A stretch of 8,693 nt of DNA from DASWJQ01 sp964517315 (GTDB taxonomy: Bacteria > Chloroflexota > Anaerolineae > Anaerolineales > E44-bin32): the NCBI GenBank assembly GCA_964517315.1, contig CAZFCJ010000129.1, forward strand, positions 1-8,693, given 5' to 3'. Shown piece after piece: positions 1 to 5,409 of this stretch; within the stretch, counting starts at the first letter, position 1, and each line of letters opens with the position of its first letter. The notes beneath the pieces were generated by a model. That model saw only the letters and a list, made by a program, of their open reading frames with translations. It was not told where the DNA came from and ran no database searches. A program made the translations under genes and the position numbers.

Positions 1-11
1 TAGACCATCGG

Positions 12-40
12 AGGTGACCGCCATATCCAGCCGGTCACCT
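12..40. repeat. 9-bp perfect inverted repeat near left edge
   Basis: AGGTGACCG at 12-20 is the exact reverse complement of CGGTCACCT at 32-40, with an 11-nt loop. There is no T-run on either side, so a classical terminator is unlikely. It could be an operator or chance structure in the end of a gene outside the window. The sequence shows only the symmetry; any role is inference. Confidence 0.35.
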
Positions 41-137
41 TTGAGCTTGACCCGCAGCCCCTCCGCACCGGGCCAGCGGCCAGCAGCCAGCGGTCATATC
101 CTCAGCGCTTGGTGCTTGACGTTTGATGTGGACCACC

Positions 138-166
138 TTGCCCACACCTGGGAGCACTGTTATCAT
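138..166 (+). promoter_or_regulatory. Putative extended -10 promoter of the prenyltransferase-mevalonate kinase-IPK operon
   Basis: A -35-like TTGCCC at 138-143 is followed, after a 17-nt spacer, by TATCAT at 161-166. The TGT just before it (158-160) makes an extended -10. A start of transcription about 7 nt downstream would fall at 173-174, on the ATG of the first gene. No Shine-Dalgarno sequence precedes that ATG, so a leaderless mRNA fits. Prediction by eye only. Confidence 0.45.
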
Positions 167-173
167 CCGTCCC

Positions 174-1046
174 ATGTTGTGGGCGCTTCTGCGCGCGTTG
201 AGGCCGCGCCAATGGATTAAGAACGGATTCGTGTTCGCCGCGCTGGTCTTCGACGGCCAGCTTTTCCGTCCTGAGCCGTTGCTGCGCACCAGCGCCGGCT
301 TTCTACTGCTCTGCGCGGCCTCCAGCACAGTGTATCTTCTCAACGACATCGTCGATCTGGAGGCCGACCGAAACCATCCGACCAAGCGACTGAGGCCATT
401 GGCCTCGGGCGCGCTTTCGGTGTCTGTGGCCCGAATGGCAGCGGGAGTGCTGCTGATCCTTTCGCTGGTGGGCGGCTGGATGCTCGCCCCCGGCTTCGGC
501 GCGATCGTCGCTTCGTACCTGATTCTGAATTTCTTCTACTCCTACTGGCTCAAGCACGTCCCCATTATCGACGTGTTCATCATCGCCGCCGGGTTTCTGC
601 TCCGGGTCGGTGCGGGCGTCGCGCTGATCACGGTAGAGCGTTTCTCGCCCTGGCTGTACGTGTGCACGTCGCTCTTGGCGCTGTTTATCGGCTTTGGAAA
701 ACGCCGCGCCGAACTGGCCATGCTTGCCGAGGCCGCCAACACGCATCGCCGTGTGCTGGACGGCTATAATCTGGATCTGCTGGACCATCTGATTCAGATC
801 GTCTCCGCGCTGACCATCATGTCCTATTCGCTGTACACGTTCTCGGCGGAGGATCTCCCCGACAATCACCTGATGATGTTGACCATCCCATTCGTCATCT
901 ACGGCATCTTCCGCTACCTGCACTTGATCCACGTCGAGGGCAAAGGCGGTGCGCCGGAAGATCTCGTCGTGCGCGATCGCCCTCTGCTGGCGACGCTCGT
1001 GCTCTGGGCGGCCAGCTCCACAGCGTTCCTCTACCTGGGGGCATGA
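174..1046 (+). CDS. UbiA-family polyprenyltransferase, decaprenyl-phosphate phosphoribosyltransferase-like
   Basis: A 290-aa integral membrane protein of the UbiA superfamily, closest by motif to decaprenyl-phosphate 5-phosphoribosyltransferase (DPPR synthase). That enzyme moves phosphoribose from PRPP onto a polyprenyl phosphate at the cytoplasmic membrane. Visible hallmarks are RPRQWIKN (residues 10-17), the Asp-rich NDxxDxxxDR motif at 57-66 continuing as NHPTKRLRP to residue 75, a GFGKRRAEL segment near 174-182, YSLYTF at 218-223 and VRDRPLL near 266-272. Many hydrophobic helices alternate with these loops. Length matches the family (about 290-300 aa). The reading frame is open upstream to a TTG at 123, but ATG 174 gives the usual N-terminus and sits just after a promoter. 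The stop overlaps the mevalonate kinase start as ATGA (1043-1046), so the two are co-transcribed and probably translationally coupled. The exact acceptor and donor are not shown by sequence; another UbiA reaction is possible. Confidence 0.88.
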   Translation: MLWALLRALRPRQWIKNGFVFAALVFDGQLFRPEPLLRTSAGFLLLCAASSTVYLLNDIVDLEADRNHPTKRLRPLASGALSVSVARMAAGVLLILSLVGGWMLAPGFGAIVASYLILNFFYSYWLKHVPIIDVFIIAAGFLLRVGAGVALITVERFSPWLYVCTSLLALFIGFGKRRAELAMLAEAANTHRRVLDGYNLDLLDHLIQIVSALTIMSYSLYTFSAEDLPDNHLMMLTIPFVIYGIFRYLHLIHVEGKGGAPEDLVVRDRPLLATLVLWAASSTAFLYLGA

Positions 1047-1972
1047 CGACCGCCTCGGCGCCGGGCAAAGTCATTTTGATCGGCGAGCACGCCGTCGTCT
1101 ACGGAAGGCCCGCCCTGGCCGTCCCGGTCTCCGACCTGCGCGCCCGCGTGAGCGTCGCGGACCGTGCGGGGGCCGGTGTGAGGCTGCTCTCCCCGCAAAT
1201 CCAACTCGATGCGTGGCTACACGAACTGGACGAGGACCACCCTATGCGGCGCGCCGTCGACCTGACACTGCAGGCACTCGAGCTCGACCCCTCGCCGGCG
1301 TTGGAGCTGGAAGTGCGGTCGGACCTGCCGATCGCCGCCGGGCTCGGCTCGGGGGCCGCGGTTTCCATCGCGGTCATCCGGGCGCTGGCGGCGCACTTTG
1401 GCCGCGAGCTGCCGTCGGAGCAGCAGTCCGCGCTGGCGTACGAGGTCGAAATGCTCCACCACGGCACGCCATCCGGAATCGACAACACGGTCATCGCTTA
1501 CGGGCGGCCGGTATCCTTGATTCGCGGTGCTGAACCGCGCCTGCTGGAGCTCGGAGCCTCCTTCCATCTCGTCCTGGGCGACACGGGCCACAGCTCGCCG
1601 ACGACCAAGGCGGTGGAGGGCGTGCGCCAGCGAAGGGATGCGCAACCCAGGCGGTACGAGGCCCTGTTTGACGAGATCGCCGACCTGGCCATACAGGCGC
1701 GCGAGGCGCTTCTAGGGGGCGACGTCGAGAGCCTCGGACCGCTGCTGGACCGCAATCATTCGCTCCTGGAACAGCTCGGGGTGTCCACGAATGAGCTGGA
1801 AAAGCTGGTGAGCGCCGCCCGCAGTGCAGGGGCGTTGGGCGCCAAACTGTCCGGCGCCGGTTTGGGGGGGATCATGCTGGCGCTGGTCGAGCAGGGCCGA
1901 TCGGCGCATGTGGCTGATGCCCTGCGCGCTGCCGGTGCCGCCGGCGTTTACGAGACGGAGGTACGGCCATGA
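1043..1972 (+). CDS. mvk: Mevalonate kinase (GHMP kinase family)
   Basis: A 309-aa cytosolic kinase that phosphorylates mevalonate with ATP to give 5-phosphomevalonate. All three GHMP motifs are present: N-terminal SAPGKVILIGEHAVVYG (residues 5-21), the ATP-binding glycine-rich loop DLPIAAGLGSGAA (94-106), and C-terminal GAKLSGAGLGG (266-276). The mevalonate kinase signature HGTPSGID (140-147) supplies the catalytic Asp147. Glu136 lies 11 residues before it, the same spacing as Glu193/Asp204 of the human enzyme. Length is typical of bacterial and archaeal short mevalonate kinases. It overlaps the upstream prenyltransferase gene by 4 bp and the downstream isopentenyl phosphate kinase gene by 4 bp (ATGA each time). 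A phosphomevalonate kinase or mevalonate-3-kinase role is less likely given the GEHAVVYG and HGTPSGID motifs. Confidence 0.94.
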   Translation: MTTASAPGKVILIGEHAVVYGRPALAVPVSDLRARVSVADRAGAGVRLLSPQIQLDAWLHELDEDHPMRRAVDLTLQALELDPSPALELEVRSDLPIAAGLGSGAAVSIAVIRALAAHFGRELPSEQQSALAYEVEMLHHGTPSGIDNTVIAYGRPVSLIRGAEPRLLELGASFHLVLGDTGHSSPTTKAVEGVRQRRDAQPRRYEALFDEIADLAIQAREALLGGDVESLGPLLDRNHSLLEQLGVSTNELEKLVSAARSAGALGAKLSGAGLGGIMLALVEQGRSAHVADALRAAGAAGVYETEVRP

Positions 1973-2751
1973 TATTCCTCAAGCTCGGTGGGTCGCTGAT
2001 CACCGCCAAGGATCAGCCGGACACACCCCGACTGTCGGTGATCCAGCGGCTGGCCAAGGAGATCGCCGCTTTCAGGACCGAACAGCCTCGTGAGCTGTTG
2101 CTCCTGGGCCATGGCTCAGGTTCGTTCGGCCACATGGCGGCGGCAAAGCACCAAATTCACAGAGGCATCACGGAGCGCGAGGATTGGCGCGGCTTTGCCG
2201 AAGTGTGGGCAGCGGCCCGCCAGCTGCACAACCTGGTGCTCGATGCTCTACTCACCGTCGATCTATCGGTCGTATCATTTCCCCCTTCGGCGAGCGCCGT
2301 CTGCGAGGACGGCGAACTGATCGAGCTGGCTGTTTCCCCCTTGCGTCGGGTCATGGAGGCGGGCTTGCTTCCGATCGTCTACGGGGACGTCGCCGTCGAC
2401 CGGATTCGCGGCGCGGCAATCGTCTCGACGGAAGCCGTGTTCGCACGCCTCGCCCGAGAGCTGCGCCCCGATCGACTTCTGCTGGCCGGCACCGAATCGG
2501 GAGTCTACGAGGACTACCCGGCCCGGGAGCGGGTCATTCCGGTCCTCTCGGCCGGGGATTTGGGCGAAGTCCAGCTCGCCGGGGCCGAGGACACCGACGT
2601 GACAGGGGGAATGCGGGACAAGGTCTTCCGCACTGCCAGGCTGGTCGAAGAACTTCCCGACATGGAAGCGTGGGTTATTTCCGGCGAGGAACCGGGATCG
2701 GTTGAATCGGCTCTCGGCGGCGACCTGGAGGGAACCCGAATCACGGCCTGA
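1969..2751 (+). CDS. ipk: Isopentenyl phosphate kinase (amino acid kinase family)
   Basis: A 260-aa kinase that converts isopentenyl phosphate plus ATP to isopentenyl diphosphate, the last step of the modified (archaeal or Chloroflexota-type) mevalonate pathway. Seen in sequence: KLGGS (5-9), the nucleotide/phosphate loop GHGSGSFGH (47-55) ending in His55, the position of the IPK-specific catalytic His, VYGDVAVD (137-143), the DTDVTGGM..K segment (208-218) and the C-terminal GTRIT. These follow archaeal IPK in order and spacing, and length is typical. One variation: the usual SGD after the second lobe strand reads STE (153-155). The ATG is preceded by GGAGGT at 1957-1962 with a 6-nt spacer, and overlaps the mevalonate kinase stop. 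Glutamate 5-kinase or another amino acid kinase is unlikely because of the GSFGH histidine and the neighbour. Phosphomevalonate decarboxylase is not beside it. Confidence 0.94.
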   Translation: MIFLKLGGSLITAKDQPDTPRLSVIQRLAKEIAAFRTEQPRELLLLGHGSGSFGHMAAAKHQIHRGITEREDWRGFAEVWAAARQLHNLVLDALLTVDLSVVSFPPSASAVCEDGELIELAVSPLRRVMEAGLLPIVYGDVAVDRIRGAAIVSTEAVFARLARELRPDRLLLAGTESGVYEDYPARERVIPVLSAGDLGEVQLAGAEDTDVTGGMRDKVFRTARLVEELPDMEAWVISGEEPGSVESALGGDLEGTRITA

Positions 2752-2752
2752 G

Positions 2753-2761
2753 TACAATAGG
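2753..2761 (+). promoter_or_regulatory. Putative -10 element upstream of the aldehyde dehydrogenase gene
   Basis: TACAAT at 2753-2758 lies just after the IPK stop and is followed by AGG. The same pattern TAnnATAG recurs at 5397, 6450 and 7595 ahead of other + strand genes. No good -35 is seen 16-18 nt upstream. If used, it leaves a leader of about 80 nt before the GTG at 2847. Confidence 0.35.
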
Positions 2762-2833
2762 AATCAATACATTTCCGGGACTTAAACCGTCCAAGATCGA
2801 TGGTGACTTGGTCTCAAGGCGCGTGCGAATGGT

Positions 2834-2840
2834 AAGGAGG
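2834..2840 (+). promoter_or_regulatory. Shine-Dalgarno sequence that sets the GTG start of the aldehyde dehydrogenase
   Basis: AAGGAGG is a perfect anti-16S match, followed by a 6-nt spacer and GTG at 2847. Upstream in-frame candidates (TTG 2808, ATG 2829) lie before this site and lack their own. ATG 2856 would be 15 nt away. Confidence 0.8.
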
Positions 2841-2846
2841 ATTGTC

Positions 2847-4373
2847 GTGAAGGCCATGTTGGAAAAGCTCGGCATCGAAGAGGTCAATCTGGGCGCGTGT
2901 AGCGGCGCCGACAGTTGGTACGAAGATCCTGAGGGCGTGGAGTTGACCTCATTCAACCCTACAACGGGGGAACCGATCGCCAAGGTCATCCAGGCGAGCA
3001 GCACGGCCTACGATCGCGTCGTCGAGGACGCGTCCGCCGCCTTCGAAGAATGGCGCAGCACCCCGGCCCCGAAACGCGGGCAGCTGATCCGCGATTTCGG
3101 CGACGCCCTGCGCGAGTACAAGGAGCCGCTGGGGGACCTGGTTTCGCTCGAAATGGGCAAGATTCGCGAAGAGGGTCGCGGCGAAGTCCAGGAGGCGATC
3201 GACATCTGCGACTTCGCGCTCGGGCTGTCGCGTCAGCTCTACGGGCTGACGATGCACTCCGAGCGCCCCAGACACCGTATGTACGAACAGTGGCACCCGC
3301 TGGGAGTCGTCGGCGTGATCACCGCGTTCAACTTCCCGGTGGCCGTCTGGTCTTGGAACTCCGCCATCGCCAGCGTGTGCGGCGATGCGGTTGTGTGGAA
3401 GCCTTCGGAGATCGTCCCGCTGTCCGCGCTTGCCGTACAGCGCATCGCCAACCGGGTCATGGCCGACCACGGGGTCAAGGGTGTGTTCAATGTGGTCATC
3501 GGAGAGGGAAAGACCGTCGGCGAGCGATTGATCCAAGACGAAGGTCTGCCATTGATTTCGTTTACGGGCTCCTCCAAGGTGGGCCGGTACGTTTCCCAGA
3601 CGGTGGCCGGTCGTTTCGGCCGGACCATCCTCGAATTGGGCGGGAACAACGGCATCATCGTCGAGGAGGACGCCGACCTCGATCTGGCCACTCGGGCGAT
3701 CACGTTCGGGGCCGTCGGCACGGCCGGTCAGAGGTGCACCACCACCCGCCGCATATTCATGCATGAGAAGATCGGCGACGAGCTCACCGACCGGCTCGCC
3801 GGCGCGTACCAACAGGTCCGCATCGGCGACCCGCTCGACGAGGACACACTGATGGGCCCTCTGGTCACGCCTCAGGCGATCGAGGAGATGTTGGACGCCC
3901 TCGATCAAGCCCAGCAGCAGGGGGGCGAGCTGGTGTACGGCGGCAAGCCGCTGCCCGACCTGGGCCCGACGTTTGTCGAGCCGGCGATTGTCAGGATGCC
4001 CGACCAAACCGAGATCGTGAAAGAGGAGACCTTTGCGCCGATCCTTTATCTGATGGACTATGAGGAGCTCGACGAGGCGATCCGGATGCACAACGACGTC
4101 CCACAAGGCCTCTCCAGCGCGATGTTCACCGACAGCGTCGAGAAGATGGAGCGGTTCCTCTCGGTGGGCGGATCGGATTGCGGCATCGCCAACGTCAATA
4201 TCGGCACATCTGGCGCCGAGATCGGCGGCGCGTTCGGGGGCGAGAAGGAGACCGGCGGCGGGCGCGAGTCGGGCTCGGATGCCTGGAAGAGCTACATGCG
4301 CCGCCAGACCAACACGATCAACTGGTCCAGCGAAATGCCGCTGGCGCAAGGGATCGAATTCGAGGCCGGGTAG
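2847..4373 (+). CDS. ALDH7/antiquitin-type aldehyde dehydrogenase (aminoadipate-semialdehyde / piperideine-6-carboxylate dehydrogenase)
   Basis: A 508-aa NAD(P)-dependent cytosolic dehydrogenase. ALDH7 enzymes oxidise 2-aminoadipate-6-semialdehyde, in equilibrium with piperideine-6-carboxylate, to 2-aminoadipate in lysine breakdown. Seen: the Rossmann-entry segment PLGVVGVITAFNFPVAVWSWN, KPSE cofactor loop, SFTGSSKVG, general-base Glu263 in LELGGNN, and nucleophile Cys297 in GTAGQRCTTTRR. The 34-residue gap between these residues equals that in other ALDHs. The C-terminal stretch GSDCGIANVNIGTSGAEIGG, then FGGEKETGGGRESGSDAWK and YMRRQTNTINWS, is nearly diagnostic for the antiquitin subgroup. 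Length fits (about 500-510 aa). The GTG start is chosen from AAGGAGG six nt upstream; the longer form from TTG 2808 adds an Arg-rich stretch with no support. It stands alone, with its own likely promoter after the IPK gene, and no other lysine-degradation gene is visible. The physiological substrate is therefore inferred from the subfamily. Confidence 0.92.
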   Translation: MKAMLEKLGIEEVNLGACSGADSWYEDPEGVELTSFNPTTGEPIAKVIQASSTAYDRVVEDASAAFEEWRSTPAPKRGQLIRDFGDALREYKEPLGDLVSLEMGKIREEGRGEVQEAIDICDFALGLSRQLYGLTMHSERPRHRMYEQWHPLGVVGVITAFNFPVAVWSWNSAIASVCGDAVVWKPSEIVPLSALAVQRIANRVMADHGVKGVFNVVIGEGKTVGERLIQDEGLPLISFTGSSKVGRYVSQTVAGRFGRTILELGGNNGIIVEEDADLDLATRAITFGAVGTAGQRCTTTRRIFMHEKIGDELTDRLAGAYQQVRIGDPLDEDTLMGPLVTPQAIEEMLDALDQAQQQGGELVYGGKPLPDLGPTFVEPAIVRMPDQTEIVKEETFAPILYLMDYEELDEAIRMHNDVPQGLSSAMFTDSVEKMERFLSVGGSDCGIANVNIGTSGAEIGGAFGGEKETGGGRESGSDAWKSYMRRQTNTINWSSEMPLAQGIEFEAG

Positions 4374-4520
4374 CAGGCTTCGGGCCTCGGGTAGGGACCA
4401 CTGAGCGCCGGGAGCTGAGATGATGGTCACTGGCCAGGGAAGCTGCTAGCTCGGCCCCACCGATTGCAGGTTCATATGGGAGCCTGGCCGGACATAAATG
4501 GCCGATTCACAGGAACGATT

Positions 4521-4566
4521 CAACACAAAGACACAAACTTCCCCCTTTGTGCCCTTCGTGGTTACC
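4521..4566. repeat. Fold-back intergenic repeat, copy A
   Basis: Reads AACACAAAGACACAAA (4522-4537), a short C-rich linker, then CTTTGTGCCCTTCGTGGTTA (4545-4564). The two halves are partly self-complementary (CACAAA versus TTTGTG), so it can form a hairpin. The same two blocks recur in copy B at 4652-4723. Repeats of the CACAAAGACACAAAG type are, to my knowledge, common between genes in environmental bacterial genomes; their function is unknown to me. Confidence 0.75.
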
Positions 4567-4571
4567 CAGCC

Positions 4572-4643
4572 GGATCCCGAATCCCGAGTCCCGAATCCCC
4601 AGTCTCCGATCTCCAGTCAACGAGTCACCAGTTACCAGTGACC
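4572..4643. repeat. Degenerate heptamer tandem array (STRR-like)
   Basis: Ten consecutive units, eight of 7 nt and two of 8 nt, can be marked by eye: GGATCCC (4572), GAATCCC (4579), GAGTCCC (4586), GAATCCCC (4593), AGTCTCC (4601), GATCTCC (4608), AGTCAAC (4615), GAGTCACC (4622), AGTTACC (4630) and AGTGACC (4637). The consensus is close to RATCCC or AGTCYCC. It resembles the short tandemly repeated repetitive (STRR) heptamers of cyanobacteria such as CCCCAGT. It lies exactly between the two fold-back repeats. Confidence 0.75.
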
Positions 4644-4651
4644 AAACGAAA

Positions 4652-4723
4652 TAACACCAAGACACAAAGGCCTTTGTGTTCTGAGATCTTTCCGTTTGTG
4701 GCCTTCGTGTTCCTGTGGTTAGC
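4652..4723. repeat. Fold-back intergenic repeat, copy B, with an 18-bp perfect palindrome
   Basis: Begins AACACCAAGACACAAA (4653-4668), 15 of 16 bases equal to copy A, and ends with TTTGTGGCCTTCGTG (4695-4709), TTCCTGTG and GTTAGCC. Inside it, ACACAAAGGCCTTTGTGT at 4662-4679 is a perfect palindrome. Compared with copy A it carries extra sequence between the arms and before the terminal GGTTA. The TTA at 4719-4721 is the reverse complement of the stop codon of the - strand SH3b gene, so the repeat edge seems to provide that stop. Confidence 0.75.
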
Positions 4724-5255
4724 CACCCTCCGGCGTCGGCGAGGGCCCAGGCGTCGGCGTCGGCGGTGATTCGAGGACCGGGATCCCATTCGGATTGCCC
4801 TCCAGCGTGACCGCTCCGCTCCATATCCAGCCCGGCAGTCCCTGACCCTGACGGGTGATGAAGTACCACACGCCGAAATCGTCGTTCTCGAAGCGGCCCT
4901 CCACATCGGCCGTATCCCCCTCATATAGGAAATCAATCTGGTCGAACCCCTCTCCCGGCCCCGAGCGCACGTTGGCGTTGTAGTCCGCGATCACAATCGG
5001 TGAAGAAGGGGTCGAAGTCACGCTGGGGGTCACCGTGGGCGGCACTTCGGTGGACGTGGGGGTCGCCAGCACCTGCGTCGGTGTCGGGGTTGAGGCCTGC
5101 CGTGTGGCCGCGGCGATTGCCTCCGCCGTGTTCATCACCTGTTCGCTGCTCAAGGTTGGGGGAGCAGTCGGCGCCAGCGGGGCACCAAGGCCGCAACCGG
5201 CCAGCAGTAGCGAGACCGTGGCCGCCATAGAGGCCAGGCTCGTCGGGGCGTTCAT
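4719..5255 (-). CDS. SH3b-domain lipoprotein with Thr/Pro-rich linkers
   Basis: A 178-aa predicted secreted lipoprotein. The N-terminus has a hydrophobic stretch ending in the lipobox LLAG-Cys21, where lipid would be attached; the n-region lacks a positive charge, which is unusual. A Thr/Pro/Ser-rich linker follows (about 54-86), then one bacterial SH3 (SH3_3-like) domain at about 87-152 with the typical YNANVRSGPGEGFDQI opening and PGWIWSGAV end. A second Pro/Thr tail (PPTPTPGPSPTPEGG) closes the protein. The DNA of that tail is a GGCGTC-rich near-repeat. SH3b domains usually bind cell-wall or surface ligands, so a role at the cell surface is inferred. The start is firm: GAGGAGAG (5262-5269) lies 6 nt before the ATG. 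It is divergent from the 329-aa gene, and its stop codon abuts repeat copy B. Confidence 0.85.
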   Translation of the reverse strand: MNAPTSLASMAATVSLLLAGCGLGAPLAPTAPPTLSSEQVMNTAEAIAAATRQASTPTPTQVLATPTSTEVPPTVTPSVTSTPSSPIVIADYNANVRSGPGEGFDQIDFLYEGDTADVEGRFENDDFGVWYFITRQGQGLPGWIWSGAVTLEGNPNGIPVLESPPTPTPGPSPTPEGG

Positions 5256-5324
5256 CCGGTTCTCTCCTCTGTAATCGGTTGAATGTCAGCGTGTAGATCG
5301 CGGGTCACGGACAAGCCCCAAGCC

Positions 5325-5330
5325 AGTATA
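5325..5330 (-). promoter_or_regulatory. Putative -10 of the SH3b lipoprotein gene
   Basis: On the - strand this reads TATACT, one mismatch from TATAAT, about 70 nt upstream of the ATG. No convincing -35 is seen. It lies beside an ATACCG/CGGTAT inverted repeat (5328-5333 and 5346-5351), which could be an operator shared with the divergent gene. Weak evidence. Confidence 0.35.
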
Positions 5331-5396
5331 CCGCAGCCGGTTTGCCGGTATGACCGGTGGTACGAGCGAACCACTCACATTGTGCCTGCATTTCTG

Positions 5397-5402
5397 TAGG
5401 AT
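5397..5402 (+). promoter_or_regulatory. Putative -10 of the 329-aa protein gene (leaderless)
   Basis: TAGGAT followed by AGG lies 7 nt before ATG 5410, so transcription would begin at or next to the start codon. No Shine-Dalgarno at normal spacing supports the ATG, except the AGG inside this element. No clear -35 is seen. Confidence 0.4.
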
Positions 5403-5409
5403 AGGATGG

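Larger units (their letters stand above)
4374..4718. other. 345-bp non-coding intergenic stretch with a composite repeat
   Basis: Between the aldehyde dehydrogenase stop and the convergent stop of the SH3b gene no credible gene is seen. The first about 145 bp (4374-4520) show nothing I recognise. From 4521 to the end it is filled by repeat copy A, a heptamer array and repeat copy B, described separately. The only open frame through it (4464-4769, +) is low-complexity translation of the repeats. The genes on both sides end here, so a bidirectional terminator role for the repeat hairpins is possible but unproven. Confidence 0.75.

Noticed and set aside
1..93. Open - strand stretch at the left edge whose translation contains LRVKLKGDRLDMAVTSDGL
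   Set aside because: It looks somewhat protein-like, like the C-terminal beta-rich end of glycoside hydrolase family 65 proteins, but a stop lies just upstream at 94-96 and the only in-frame ATG (22-24) leaves eight codons. It could be a remnant or the start of a gene off the window; too little to call.
949..1533. 194-codon + strand frame across the prenyltransferase and mevalonate kinase genes, and similar frames at 2184-2705 and 3050-3766
   Set aside because: Arg/Gly/Pro-rich out-of-frame translations of well-supported genes; no start signal.
2808..2846. Longer aldehyde dehydrogenase starting at TTG 2808 or ATG 2829
   Set aside because: The perfect Shine-Dalgarno at 2834-2840 lies inside this extension and points to GTG 2847; the extra residues are Arg/Val-rich and unlike the family.
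2949..4430. 493-codon open frame on the - strand opposite the aldehyde dehydrogenase
   Set aside because: It is the antisense shadow of a GC-rich gene. Its translation is rich in Arg, Ala, Asp and His with no domain, and the + strand product is a complete, motif-perfect enzyme.
4464..4769. 101-codon + strand frame over the composite repeat
   Set aside because: The translation is only the repeats and the antisense of the Pro/Thr tail (poly-Arg end); such repeat-derived frames are a common source of spurious hypothetical proteins.
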